The notes beneath the pieces are model-generated. The model made no database searches, had not been told where the DNA came from, and saw nothing but the letters and a program-made list of their open reading frames with translations. DNA of 64,000 nucleotides from Sarocladium kiliense (Eukaryota; Ascomycota; Sordariomycetes; Hypocreales; Sarocladiaceae), in contig JAUZTG010000016.1 in assembly GCA_030734395.1 (NCBI GenBank), positions 124,001 through 188,000 on the forward strand, in the 5' to 3' direction. Position 1 is the stretch's first letter, and each line of letters starts with the position of its first letter. The translations under genes and the position numbers were made by a program. Shown here in pieces: positions 34,475-47,382 of the stretch.

Positions 34475-37400
34475 ATGGGCAAGATTACCAAGCCGATGCA
34501 GGCGAAGCACAGGGAGACACTGGTACGTCACAAGACTTGAAATCCGTAACAGACTATGCTGACCCTCTTCTCGCAGTCACCCTGGCTCGATGCCTTCGTC
34601 CAATCGGCTGCCCAAACCCCCATCCCACTGCTTCCCAAGAAGCTCGCCAGTTTCCCATCCAGGTGGCCATTTGGTCGAGGCGACTTGTACCACTGGACAC
34701 CTCTTCTCAACCGCTTCGACACGATACTGGAACACTTCTCCAAAACATACCAGCTGAATGAAGGACCGCAAACAAGAGACTTTGGCTGCGAGCTTTTGCT
34801 TGGCCACTCGAAGATCGAGGATTTCGGCGAGAGCAAGCAATGGACTCAGTCCGAGTTGACCGAGATCGGCTACCCTGTTGACGGTGATAGGGAGCTGATC
34901 GAGGTCATCCTGAACTTCACGCGCATGCTCGTTGATAATTGCGGTAACCGGAGCATTTACGCGAGTAGCGCACATTTGAACGATCTCCTCAATACAACAT
35001 CCCTGAGCATCCTGATTGCGGCACTCGAGGTGGGTTCCGAGCTCGCTCAGAGATATCAGGCATCTGTCAAGCGAATCTCGCACCAACAGTCCCGTCATAT
35101 CAGCTCCCAGCTTTTGGCAAACCACTATAATATCGAGCTTGATCGGGTTCAACAGCTTGCACAGCCTTTCGTTAAGACCCCGCTGATCCGACTCTCCGAC
35201 GGCGTCAGCAACACATCACCGGCTGTATCGAGCAAAGGCAAGGAGAAGGCTGCGGCTGTTCCTAGTAAGAATGCCGCTGTCACACACGCCAACGACCTGA
35301 TAGCGATCAGCACCTCTGACGACGCTTATTGGAAGGGCTGGGGAGATGTCAAAGTCATATACTACCCTGAAACTGCCGTCGCAGCTCCGGACGCAATGGA
35401 CATTGGGCGTCCTTCAGCACCATCAACACCAACGCCCCTGAGGCGCAGCACGACCATGACGCCTCAGCAGACATCTCGTTCGCGCAACTTCTCAGCCGAT
35501 GACTCGTCACCGATCGTACCGAGAACACCAGCTCACCAGGACGACTCCGCTGGTTCAGGCCAGAAAACATTCGAAGTCCCCCAGTCTGTTGTCGTTGCTA
35601 CTTCAATTTACGATTTGTTGAAACGCTTGCCAAAGGATATGCCTGCTGCAGCCCGCTACGAGGCCTTCCATCGACTCCGGGTGGCCAAGGCTCTGACTGG
35701 CTCTCGAGAGCAACGGCAGCGCCTGCTGGCAACACGTCTCCTGGCCATCACGAACCTCGCCTATATACACCCTGAGGCCAACTTCATCGAGAAGGTTCTT
35801 CGTCATGACGTCGACGAGACTCGAAGGTATCAGCTTGTGTACCAGCTAGCGGAGCTCATTCATCCGCCTTCTGAGTTCGCTGACAGGATCCCCCTGTGGC
35901 TTCAAACCATCGGACTAGGGCTCATCGAGGCTGTTGCCGGGTTTCAGGCGAAGAATCAAGATGTTCTTTCAGCTCTCAACGCCAACGTCAACCACGGAAT
36001 TCTCCTTTACGTCATCAGGAAAGCTGTGGCTGGAATGAAGGAAGACACTCCCGATCAAGATGGCGACAGAGTTACTGAGATCGACGCTTGGCGTACAAAG
36101 CTCTTTTCTCTGACTCTGTTCCTGGCCATGATGACACGCGTCGGTAGTGAAATGGTATCGGCTGGCCTCATGGAGATCTTGGTAGAGATGCTCAAACTCC
36201 GAACTAAAGTTGCGCAGCGTCACCACTCAATGGTTCTGGCCTTTTTGGATAGCCTCATCTGGACTTATCAGAATGCCTTCACCGCCTTCTTTAATGCAGA
36301 TGGCTTGGACGCTATTGCGGAACTCATAGTGGACACTGTCAAAGAATCGAAAGCCTTGCGAGAGGCTGGCAAGGGTACGGACGTCGATCAGCAGTCAGGG
36401 GCTGTTGACTACCGCATTCCGTACTACCAACAGCAGACATTGAAGTGGCTCCTTAAGTTCGTGCATCACATCATGTCCAACTCGTTCAGTTTTAGCGGCA
36501 ATACGGATCGACTGCTGCGCAACCTTGCCGACAAATCCGATCTTCTCGGTAGCCTCAGAGTCACTATCGAGGACAAGGAAAGCTTCGGTTCCATAGTTTG
36601 GACGCATTCCGTTACGATTCTCAGTGACTTCATCAACAACGATCCCACAAGCTTTGCTGCGATTTCTGAGTCCGGAATGATCAGGACCTTCCTCGAAGCA
36701 ATCACCGGCAACAAGATCAACGATAACCGCCCAGAGCCTTCATCTCAGGAAGGGGAAGCTGGCGAGAATGCCCCCTCGCCTGACAGCGACATGGGAGGCT
36801 CCATTGTTGCTGACGAAGACGTACATCCGCCACCAGAGGAAGTTCTACGGCAATCCCAGCGCGAAGGGCTGGCCAAGGGTATTCTGCCATCATCCGACGC
36901 AATTTCAGTGGTACCAGCTGTCCTAAACTCCATTTCCCTGAACGCAACTGGTATGAAACTGGTTGTGGAATCAAGGGCATTGGAGGGCTTCCTGCAGATT
37001 TTCGAGAGCCCAGCTCATGTCAAGTGCATGCAAGAAGACCATGATCAGGACCTTGCTGGTAATGTTGGTGGAAGCTTTGATGAGCTGGCACGTCATCATC
37101 CCCGCCTACGCAAAGCCATTTCCAATGCCGTGGTGGACATGGTGGCTCGCATTCGTATTTTGGGCATTGATAACGCAGAGAAACTTGGCTGGGGCGCACG
37201 GCTAAACAGCCCTACCGCCGTGCCGACTGATCGAAATGGTGAGACAGAGGAGCAAGGCAGTCAGCCAGCCCAAGTCAATCGGCCTCAGACGTCTGACTCC
37301 GACATTACCATGCAGGATGTCACAGCAGAGCAGGTGACACAGCAGCACAGTCGAGAGACTTCAGAAAAGGATGCCAAGAAGGCCGATTTTACACCATACA

Positions 37401-40400
37401 TCTATGCCTTGGCCAATTTCCTTGTTCACTACCTTGCGAATACCGGTCTGAGGGAGTCATTTATCGAACAAGGTGGCATCGAGCTGCTTCTGGATCTTGT
37501 CGAATCACCAAGTTTACCTGACAACTTCGGCAGTGTTTACGCAAGCAAAGCGATGGTGACCGTTGTGAAGGAGGCAATCGATGCGTCCCCGATCCGCGGC
37601 CTGCCATCGCTCATCAACCGCACACAAGCGGCTCTTGACCTTCTCAAGCCACTGGCGTCGCAGACAGAATCAGCTGCCCCGTACTTTGCTAAATACATCT
37701 TGGAAAAGCCAGACCAGGCAAGCGGAGAGCGTGGGCCAGGGTCTCTTGACGAGGCCACACAACTTGTCAAGGCATTCCTGAACAGCCAACAGCTCTTACG
37801 GATCCTGGCCGAGTGTTTCCAGCCTACTCGCAATGGCATCACGTTCTATCCGATCAATGCTTACGATCTCTATTTGCGACTCATCGACACCATTGGCCCA
37901 TTGGTTCGTGGCATTCTTGCCGAAGAGATGTCAGAGATGAAGGCCGTCCCCATCCACTGGAACTTTGGTCGTGACGGTTTGAGTGAGATGCGTGGTGTTA
38001 GCCGCACAGCCCTCGAGTCAGAAGGCACAAGTCTCCCCGATGTCATCAGTGCAACAGAAGACCTAAGTGCTCGAGCTGGAGTAGCGGACGAGGCCAAACC
38101 CCTGAGTCCTACTCCTGAGGAGCAAGCCAGCCCTCAGTACCGAAACTACAAAGTATTGCGCACATTGCAACACCTCATGGTGCCTCAAGTCTTCCCACTT
38201 TTTCAGAGCGCCGGAAAGGCTCTATTCCCCAAGCGAGAAGTACTTCAAGGCTACGGCTATCACCGTGCGCGGCAGCTCGATGTTGCAAAGGCCATTGGAC
38301 ATGCCATTCTCAGCCACCTAGAGCCCTCTGTTTCTGCCGAGGGACCAGTGACGAACCAATTCCATTACTGGACTATAATGCTGCATACCATCCAGGAACT
38401 TCTTGTGGATCGCTCGCCATCGAGAGACAGAGGCCCAGCAACGACTCTCATCTTGCCAGTCTTGCTTTCTTTCAAGGAGCAAAATGGTCTGAAGGTCCTG
38501 AACTCAATGCTGTCGTCCTTCGCTGCCGTCATCAAGCCCGCAGGCACAGCGGAAGACGATGCTACTTCAAAGATTGCTGTCTTCGGTCTCAAGAAGGTTC
38601 TCGATCTCTACTACGTGCTTGTGAACGGCAAGATGATCCACGACGCTTGCAACTCCTTCAACCTTCAGAAGTCAAGAGACCGAAATGGATCCGCAAGTCT
38701 GGTACAGCAATTTGTTCTCGAATTCCGTGGCAGCATTCTCCCAGCTATAACACAGATTTGGCAGTCCTCTGTCGTTGACAATCTTCCGGACCCGGTGGTG
38801 AGGAGGCTCCTCGAGATCATGAAGGCTGTTGCCCAGGCTGACTACGAGACCCCCCCGGTGCCACGTGAGAAGGAGCCTTTCGCACTTCTCAAGTACGATG
38901 ACGCCCGGTTCAACTGGCGAGCCTACCGCGGTTGCATGACGGAGCTGCGCCATCAACTGCCTGATGCAGATCTTTTAGCGGAAGCCATTTTCAGATCCTA
39001 TGGCGACGTCGAGCTAACCCGACAATATTACGAGAGTCACAAGGACGGCAAGGCTGGCAGCCGCAACCCCATCCCGGCAGCTGATGCAGATGCCTCTGCT
39101 CTTTCTGACGAGGCATCCATGCAGACCGAATCGACTGAGGCCGAGGCCGAGAGCAGCGCTCAGGTTGATGAGATGTCTCTAGATACCGATATCCTCACCA
39201 ACGTGCTTAATGCGCCTCAAGAGCAGAATCAAGATACAGCCACACCAAGCTCGCCACACCAAGCCCAACCGACGATCAGCAAAGAAAAGCTCGAGGAGTA
39301 TCGTGCCGCTCTCAGGGAGAACTTGATTGACCGATGCTTGGATGTCACTCGCGCACATCCTGATGTGGTTATCGAGGTCTCTGATCTGATCCAGTCCTTG
39401 GTCCTACGTGGACATAAGCAGGATGCGCAAGAAGAAGATGTCGGGTTAACGTTGGCTTCGGCATTGTCGTCACTTGCTTCCGATGAAGAGGAGAAGAGCC
39501 GGAATGCCAAGTGCATTGCTGCATACGCCCACTTGCTTGCCATGCTCATGCGGGACGAGAAGTTCCTCGAGCGCAACATCGACATCCTCCGCACCAACGT
39601 CAGCGAGTATGTGGGTTATCTCAAGGTCACCCCAGACTCGAATGAGGCTCTTCCACCATGGGTTCCGTACATCCTCCTCATTCTTGAGATACTTCTGTGC
39701 CGTGATGAACGCCCCGTTGAAGTCGAGTGGACTCCGCCAAAGAGCCTAGACGATGAAGTAGCAGAGCCGGTTCTTAAGCTGCGCACTCCATTCGTTAGTG
39801 ACACGGAGCGGATGAGCATCCTTGAACATGTCCTCGACCTTCTTCCGCGTGTTGGACAAGAAGAAGTGTTGGCAACCTCCGTTCTCCGGATGCTGGTCAT
39901 TCTGACACGTAGCCGGCAGTTGGCGAAGGTTGTTGGCAACAAGCGAAACCTCCAGAGACTGTTTCTTATGGCGAAGCAGCTTTCCGGTTTCGGCTCTGAC
40001 CGCATGAGGCAGATGAAGGCAACGGCGCATACACTCACGATCCTCCGGCATATCATTGAGGATGAAGAGACTATCAAAGCCGTGATGCGCAATGAGATTC
40101 TTACGGACTTCCCTCACATACGTCATAACACGTCACGGCAGCAGCTAGACTTGACAACATTCATGCGAGCAATGGCGCCTACTGCACTCCGAGAGCCAGA
40201 GATCTTCCTCGAAGTAATGACGGAGCTCTTCCAGTTCTCACGATGGGTTGCACCAGGGTCCGAGTCAAGCCGCAGCCACTATCTTGTTCCAAAGCCCACC
40301 ACATCCACTACTTCCGATACCAAGGCATCAGCATCCGTGCCTGAGGACGTCAAGCCGACCACAGAGATAACCGACAAAGACATGGCCGACGCTCCTAAAG

Positions 40401-43400
40401 CTACAGAGTCCAAGCGGCCTGTGGTAGAAAATCCCGATGGCGTCGTACACTTCCTTCTCTGTGAGCTTCTGACCTACAGAGAAGTCGACGATCTGGTTGT
40501 CAGCGCGGAGAGCAAGCCCGACGTGAAGCCGGAGTCGAAGACCGACAGTGGGCAAGCACATATCTCCAATGCAAGCTCATCTCCTTCTCCAGACGACCGA
40601 GAGAAGAAACCGAACAGACCAGTTTTCAAGCCTGACGAGAATCCGCTCTTCATCTACCGGTGCTTCTTGCTTAGTTGCTTGACTGAGCTGCTGCAGAGCT
40701 ACACCAAGGCTAAGGTCGAGTTCATTAATTTCAAGCGGAGCGCCCCGCCTGTTCTGGCCACTGGAACACCGGTAAAGCCTCGTTCTTCTGTGCTCAATTA
40801 CCTTATCTACGATCTGCTGTGCCAGGGCAACCTCAGCGGCACAACCGACACCATCGATTCGAAGAAACGAGCTGCCGTCTCACAGCACGCACAGAAAGTC
40901 CTTGTTGCTCTCGTTTCGAAGCCCAAGGAACGGGGTCGAAGCCCAGTTCAAGACAAATTTGCATATGACGACGAACCAGATCTGCTCTTTGTCCGCAAGT
41001 TCGTTCTCGATATCATTCTCAAGGCGTATGAGAAGGCGCCATTCTCAGACGTCTCACTTGAGGTCCGGTACTCTCGCATGCAGTCTCTGGCGGAGCTCAT
41101 GAACCACATGATCGGCGACAAGGACAAGGATGTTGTCACGTCCACACGTGCTGCCCATAGCAGCACCACGCATTCGCACAATCAAATGCGGAGGTTGATG
41201 TATGAAAAGGGTTTCCTCGATAAGTTGACCACGTCAATAGCGGAGATCAACCTCAATTTCCCTGGCGTCAAGCGCGCTATCAAGTACATTTTGCGCGTGC
41301 TACGGATCTTGACAGACACAGCCAAGGAACTCAGCCAATTGAACATCCTCCCTTCGGATTCTGCTGTTGATGATGTCGACGAGGACCTCGCGTCTTCTTC
41401 CTCCTTATCCAGCCTCGATGACCACGATCGTGAAGAGACGCCCGATCTGTATCGCAACTCCGCTCTGGGCATGCTCGAGCCACGAGGCGAAGATGATGAT
41501 TCTGAGGATGATGATGAAGATGAGGATGAGGAGATGTATGGTGAGGACTACGACGAGGAAATGGATTACGGCGAGGAAGACTTGTCCGACAGAGAGGACA
41601 ATATCAGCGATGAAGATGAGCTCACACATATGGGCGAGATCGAGGGCCTCCACGGGGAACCCGGCGTCGTCGAGGTGATCATGGACGATGATGACGACGA
41701 CGACGACGATAGCGGTAGCTCAGACGAGGATGACGATGATGACATGGACTCAGAAGAGATTGACGACGACGAAGACGTCGAGATTATTGATGAGGCCGAT
41801 GAGGACGGCAACTCTGAGTGGGAAAGTGACAGCGACGCTGACCATGACGATGAGGCCGACGATGAAGAGATCGACTATGAGGCGGAAGCTCAAGATGCTG
41901 ATGAAGCAGAAGACTTCGACCCTATGGTCGCTCCACAGCTGAACAGGCTTGCTCGTGTCATGATGGGAGATGCGGGTCCAGAACTGATGGATGATCTCGA
42001 CGAGCACTACATCGACGACGATGATCATGATGACGAAGGCAAGTTATCCCAGCTTCAATGGCCACGTAAGTCTACTAACTGCTTACAGACGAGGATGAGG
42101 ATGAGGACGAGGCTGAAGACGAATACATTTACGATGATTACCCAGAGCTGGCTGATATCGGAGAGCAGGTTCCGTCCTTCCCTCTTGGATGGGACGGCGA
42201 GAACCCCGAGGTTGATGATAGACATCGCCACTTCTTCGTTTCGATCAATGATGGTCGAAGTCGTCCTTTGAGAGTTGGGCCTCGAAGCTTCATGCCTGTT
42301 CCAGGTTCGGGGCTTACCGTCCACCGTGACGCCGGAGTTGGAGGTACGTTTTGCACTTGACTTACACTTTCGTCGCATCAAATTAACCCAGACTTGAGCA
42401 GACTTCCGCAGCTTCTTTACACGAGCACATCGGCCAGGCGGACCGCCTCCTCTCGAGGATGGCCTGAACCCTTTGCTGCGACGCAACCCAGCACTGCCTG
42501 ACAATCAGTATCGCCGACGTGCGCAGCACGCTCACGACTGGTCTGCCTTAGACGACAATGTTCGACGCGGCTTCGATGGCACCATGGCTATTTTGGGCGA
42601 GCTTGCCCAGTCTTTGCCTCCTTTTGGTGGCGAGAGAGGCCGTGACGTTGCTTTCCAGCTCCGCATCAGAGGGCCAAATGGACTCCGCGATCAAGACTTC
42701 CCGCCAATCGGACGATCGCGAGGAGAACGTCGTGATGGTCCTGTGTCAGAACCCCAGCAGGCAGTCTCATTTCCTGCTGAGTCAACCCTTGATCGCTACC
42801 AAGAAGAGGTCAGAATGATTTTCGGTCAGAGCCATGGTAGCGAGGTGATGAAACTTGCAACAAGGATCACAGCCAAATTAACTCCTGCAGCCATGGAGTT
42901 GGAGCGAAAAGCCAAAGCGGAGGAGGCTGAGAAGCGCAAGCAGGAGGAAGAGGAGCGACAGAAGCGCGAGGAAGAGCGTGCGCGCCAACTAGCTCGCGAG
43001 GCTGAGGAGAAGGCCGAACGCGAGAAGGAAGAGCATGAAAGGCTCGTTGCTGCCCAAGCTGCTGCCAGAGAAAACGCTCTCAATGAATCCAGCTCGCGGC
43101 AAGTCGCTGACAATGGGCCTATGGAGGTTGTCGAGGCTGCGCGAGCTGCAACGCCAACACAGCAGACAGGCGAGCAAGCATCGGCAGCCGCGAGCAACGA
43201 ACCGCGTGTGATGACTATGATCGACGGTCACGAGGTCGATGTTACTGAACTTGGCATTGACCCCGACTACCTTGCTGCGCTGCCGGAAGAGTTCAGAGCG
43301 GAGGTCATTGCTCAAACAGTCAGCACAAGACGTGCCCAGGCTCGTGAGGAAGCCGCAACTGGCGAGAACAGCGAGGAGTTCAGGGAGTTCCTCGACGCGC

Positions 43401-46400
43401 TTCCCGATGAGTTGCGATTGGAGATTGAACAGCAAGAGCGACAAGATCAACGGCGCCGCGCGCGAGAAGACAATCGCAGGCTCGTCACCTCGGGTGGAAC
43501 CCAAGAACACTCGGCAGACATGGATACGGCAAGCATCCTAGCCACATTTCCCCCGGCATTGCGCGACCAGGTTCTGTTGGATCATGGGTCAGAGTTGATG
43601 GATCAGTTGCCACCGGAGATGGCAGCCCAAGCCCGCGCCCTTTCTCAACACTTCCGCGAACGTTTGGCTGAGGCGAACCCACCAAGACCACGCAGCTCAT
43701 CCCACGGCGCGCGTCAAGCTGGCGAGGATAAAGAAGAGGCGAAACCTCAGCGGCGCGTCGTGGTTCAAATGCTTGACAAGGCTGGCGTGGCAACCTTATT
43801 GCGGCTCATGTTCATCACTCAGCCAACTACGATTCGAAACTACCTATTTAGCGTCTTTGCCGATGTCTGCGAGAACCGTCAGAACCGTCTTGAGGTCATC
43901 AGTACCGTCCTTCAAATTTTGCAAGAAGGCAGCATCGACATGCACGCAGTAGAGCGCAGCTTCGGTCAGCTCTCGCTTAAGGCTCGAAAGCAGAAGGACA
44001 AGGAACGTGAGGCTGAGCAGCGGACCCCACAGAGTATCAAGAGAACTCTCACGTCCCTGAGTGTCGCTAGCAGCGCACCCTCGAACTCGGACACCTCTCC
44101 ACTACTGATCATTCAGCAGTGCCTCGATCTGCTGGTTGATCTCTCAAGCAGGAATCCTCATGTGCCATACCTATTCCTGACCGAGCACGAGGTCGTGGGT
44201 GCAACTTTGAAACGTGCTCTGAGTCGCAAGGGCAAGAATAAGGACACAAGAGCGAACAAATTTGCCATCAACTCGCTTCTGACACTGCTGGATCGGGATC
44301 TTGTTATGGAGAGCTCAGTGGTCATGACGCATCTCGCTGACTTACTGAACCGGGTCACCTTGCCCCTGTTGACTCTCGAGCGCCGTCGGCGAGAGGCTGT
44401 CGAGGTGACTGACGAGAAGTCTGAGAAGCCACAAGGCGAAGCAGCGACTACTTCCGGCCAGTCGACTGCACAGCAGACCAGCGAGCCGACCGATGCCGGT
44501 GCTGCTGGAACTTCTTCAGATGAACCAAAGTCTTCAAGTCTGAGCAACAAGAAGAAGGCTCGAGAGATGCAACCTCCGCTAATTCCTCCACAAAATTTGA
44601 CTCTCGTTGTCCGCATCTTCGTCGCTAGGGAATGCAGTTCAAAGACATTCCAGAACACCATATCGACAATCAAGAATCTCTCTGCCATCGAAGGAGCCAA
44701 GAGCATCTTTGGCAAGGAGTTGGTGCGCCAGGCTCGTGCCCTTAGCAAGAACATCGTGTCCGATCTTGATGAACTCTTGCCCCAGATCGAGAAGGCCGTC
44801 ACCGGCACGGAGATCCAAGGTGTTGCACTCGCCAAGTTTTCGCCGGGCGCGTCGGAACAGAACAAGCTTCTTCGGGTGCTCACTGCTCTCGATCACCTCT
44901 TCGAAACGAAAAAGAAGGGCGATGACAAAGACGAGCAGCAGCGCGAGAAGGACGAGCTGCTCATGGCTCTTTACCACAACTCAACTTTCTCAACTATGTG
45001 GGAGAAGTTGAGTGCTTGCCTCAGAGCCATCCACCAGCGAGAGAACATGATCAATGTTGCAACTATCTTGCTACCACTTATTGAGTCACTAATGGTGGTG
45101 TGCAAGAACACGACTGCAGGCGATGAGCCAGGCCAAAACGATACCGCCGCCAAGGACGAGGCTGCAGTCTCTGGCAATGACGCTTCAGTGATTGTCCACC
45201 CCAGCGTCAGCGTGACCACTCCTATCTCAGAGACACGCCCTGTGATTGAATCGCGTACAGCCAATCTGTTCTTCACGTTCACCGAGGAACACCGTCGCAT
45301 CTTGAACGAGCTGGTCAGGAACAATCCGAAGTTGATGTCTGGCACCTTCTCACTTTTGGTCAAGAACCCTAAGGTGCTTGAATTTGACAATAAGCGCAAC
45401 TACTTCAACCGCAGTGTTCACTTGCGCAGCGGCCCCCATCACAGCAGACCCTCGTATCCGACTCTGCAGCTTTCGGTACGCCGAGAGCATGTCTTCCTTG
45501 ACTCGTTCAAGCATCTCTACTTCAAGACAGGTGATGAGATGAAGTTCGGCAAGCTCAACATCCGCTTCAATGGCGAGGAGGGTGTTGACGCTGGTGGTGT
45601 TTCTCGCGAGTGGTTCCAAGCTATGGCTCGCCAGATGTTTGACCCCAACTACGCCTTATTTGTTCCGGTGTCTTCCGATCGCACTACTTTCCACCCCAAT
45701 AATCTCAGTGGCATCAACGAGGAGCATCTTCTGTTCTTCAAGTTCATTGGTCGGATCATTGGAAAGGCGCTCTACGAGGGACGACTTCTGGATTGCTACT
45801 TCAGCCGTGCTGTTTACAAGCGCATCCTTGGCAAGTCTGTGTCCGTCAAGGACATGGAGTCTTTCGATCCAGACTACTACAAGTCGCTTTGCTGGATGCT
45901 CGACAACGACATCACTGGGATCATCACAGAGACCTTCTCCGTGGATGACGATGTGTTCGGTGTTGTCAACACCGTGGATCTGAAGCCCGGTGGTCGCGAC
46001 ATTCCTGTAACTCAAGAGAACAAGGAGGAATACGTCCGTCTGATTGTCGAGCACAAGCTTTTGTCCTCTGTTAAGGACCAGATGGAGCATTTCCTGAAGG
46101 GTAAGTCGACACTCAAATCTTAATCTGCAGACCATTATCTAACTGCCTTCATAGGATTCCACGAGATCATTCCCGCGGAGTTGATTTCCATCTTCAACGA
46201 ACAGGAGCTTGAGCTACTCATCTCAGGCCTTCCAGACATCGATGTCGACGATTGGAAGAGCAACACTGAGTACCAGAATTACACGCCGTCTTCACAGCAG
46301 ATTCAGTGGTTCTGGCGTGCGGTGCGCTCCTTCGACAAGGAAGAGCTCGCCAAACTGCTCCAATTTGTCACTGGCACAAGCAAGGTGCCTCTCAATGGCT

Positions 46401-46652
46401 TCAAGGAGCTGGAGGGCATGAACGGTGTCAATCGGTTCAACATTCACCGTGCATATGGCGACAAGAATCGCCTGCCCACTTCCCACACGTGCTTCAATCG
46501 TGAGTTTATCATACGCTCCCCAGGTGACCGACCAATTCCTTACTGACTCCGCCTCAGAACTTGATCTTCCTGAGTACGACAGTTACGATTCGCTTCGGGC
46601 ACAGATTGTCCAGGCGATCACAGCTGGAAGCGATTACTTCGGATTCGCGTAA
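34475..46652 (+). CDS. tom1: Giant HECT E3 ubiquitin ligase (Tom1/Ptr1/HUWE1 type)
   Basis: Six exons, 34475-34522, 34577-42038, 42089-42343, 42402-46100, 46155-46499 and 46558-46652, encode 3967 residues. The order follows the family. The N-terminal armadillo-like DUF908/DUF913 regions come first (SPWLDAFVQS onward, roughly residues 17-900). A very acidic Asp/Glu tract lies near residues 2320-2500. Ubiquitin-binding DUF4414-type motifs follow (GIDPDYLAALPEEFRAEVI near 2873, FLDALPDELRLEIEQQ soon after). The C-terminal HECT domain spans about the last 350 residues. The catalytic cysteine is in SHTCFNQLDLPEY, residue 3934, 34 residues from the end as expected. Tom1 ubiquitinates excess histones, unassembled ribosomal proteins and mRNA-export factors. 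Intron 2 is a GC-AG intron. Confidence 0.96.
41486..42080 (+). repeat. Low-complexity acidic (GAT/GAC/GAG/GAA) tract inside the HECT ligase gene
   Basis: About 600 bases encode long runs of Asp and Glu. The acidic tract is conserved in kind in Tom1/HUWE1 proteins and is thought to bind basic clients such as histones. It is also likely length-variable between strains. Confidence 0.8.
42039..42088 (+). other. GC-AG intron in the HECT ligase gene
   Basis: The exon ends GAAG and the intron begins GCAAGT, the classic AG|GCAAGT form of non-canonical donors. The branch is CTACTAAC and the acceptor TTACAG. The only nearby GTAAGT is 23 bases before the acceptor, too close to be used. Removing 42039-42088 joins two acidic coding stretches in frame. 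Keeping it shifts the frame and loses the HECT domain. Confidence 0.85.
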
Positions 46653-47382
46653 TTACTTCACGATGACGACAAACGGCTATTGGCGATTGATAGAAGGGCA
46701 GGCTTGGAATCGGAAGAGGCGCAAGGGTCTGGTCTGCTCCGGAAAAGAAAGTCCTTTCACTGGCATGGACCTGGTGTTACCCCGTCTCGTTATATGCAGG
46801 GTTCATCTTAAGCGGTTGCTTCTCGCTTAGTGTTGTGCAGGCATGGCGATTTTGATGCTGCCACTTTGTATTGAGTTGGAGGGATACCCCCGCCTTCGTG
46901 GACTCGTCTGTTCGCGGGTGTTGCTTGAGCCTGGAGGGAAGTGCAGGTCTCGAAAGGGCTTGGCTGGCTTGTGAACGACTTGTGCCGAAGGGTGTAGGGG
47001 TTTTTTTTTGGTTTCTTGATTGTACTATTCATCACGGTTGCACATAGACGAAATATACCTAGCAGTGCACACTACAATTAATCTCAACCTTTGTGGAAAG
47101 GTGATAGGACACGTGACGTATACTGAGGCGAGGGATGGGATGTTCATGTAGGCAGCTGGCATCAAGATGCATTTTGTATTTCCCGAAATGCGTCTAATAC
47201 ATTCGTTAAGGGGGATCCTTTGCCTAACCAGATACCCCGGAGTAAAACCCTCACTCCCAATGCATGCGGAACCACAAGACAAGTAAAAGGCAGATTTGGG
47301 ATCTTTTTAGTATTCCCTTTTTCTTTTAATCGACCTCATAATCTCTCAAACGCCGGCAACAACACGACGTAACCAACACCCT
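46653..47382. other. Convergent intergenic between HECT ligase and eS6
   Basis: This stretch holds the 3' regions of both genes; no gene seen. Confidence 0.5.

Noticed and set aside
42061..42088. GTAAGT donor 23 bases before the acceptor in the HECT ligase gene
   Set aside because: The intron would be too short to splice and would leave the frame broken; the GC donor at 42039 gives a proper length and frame.
44158..44883. 241-codon minus-strand frame inside the HECT ligase gene
   Set aside because: It lies wholly within a confirmed coding exon and has no motif.
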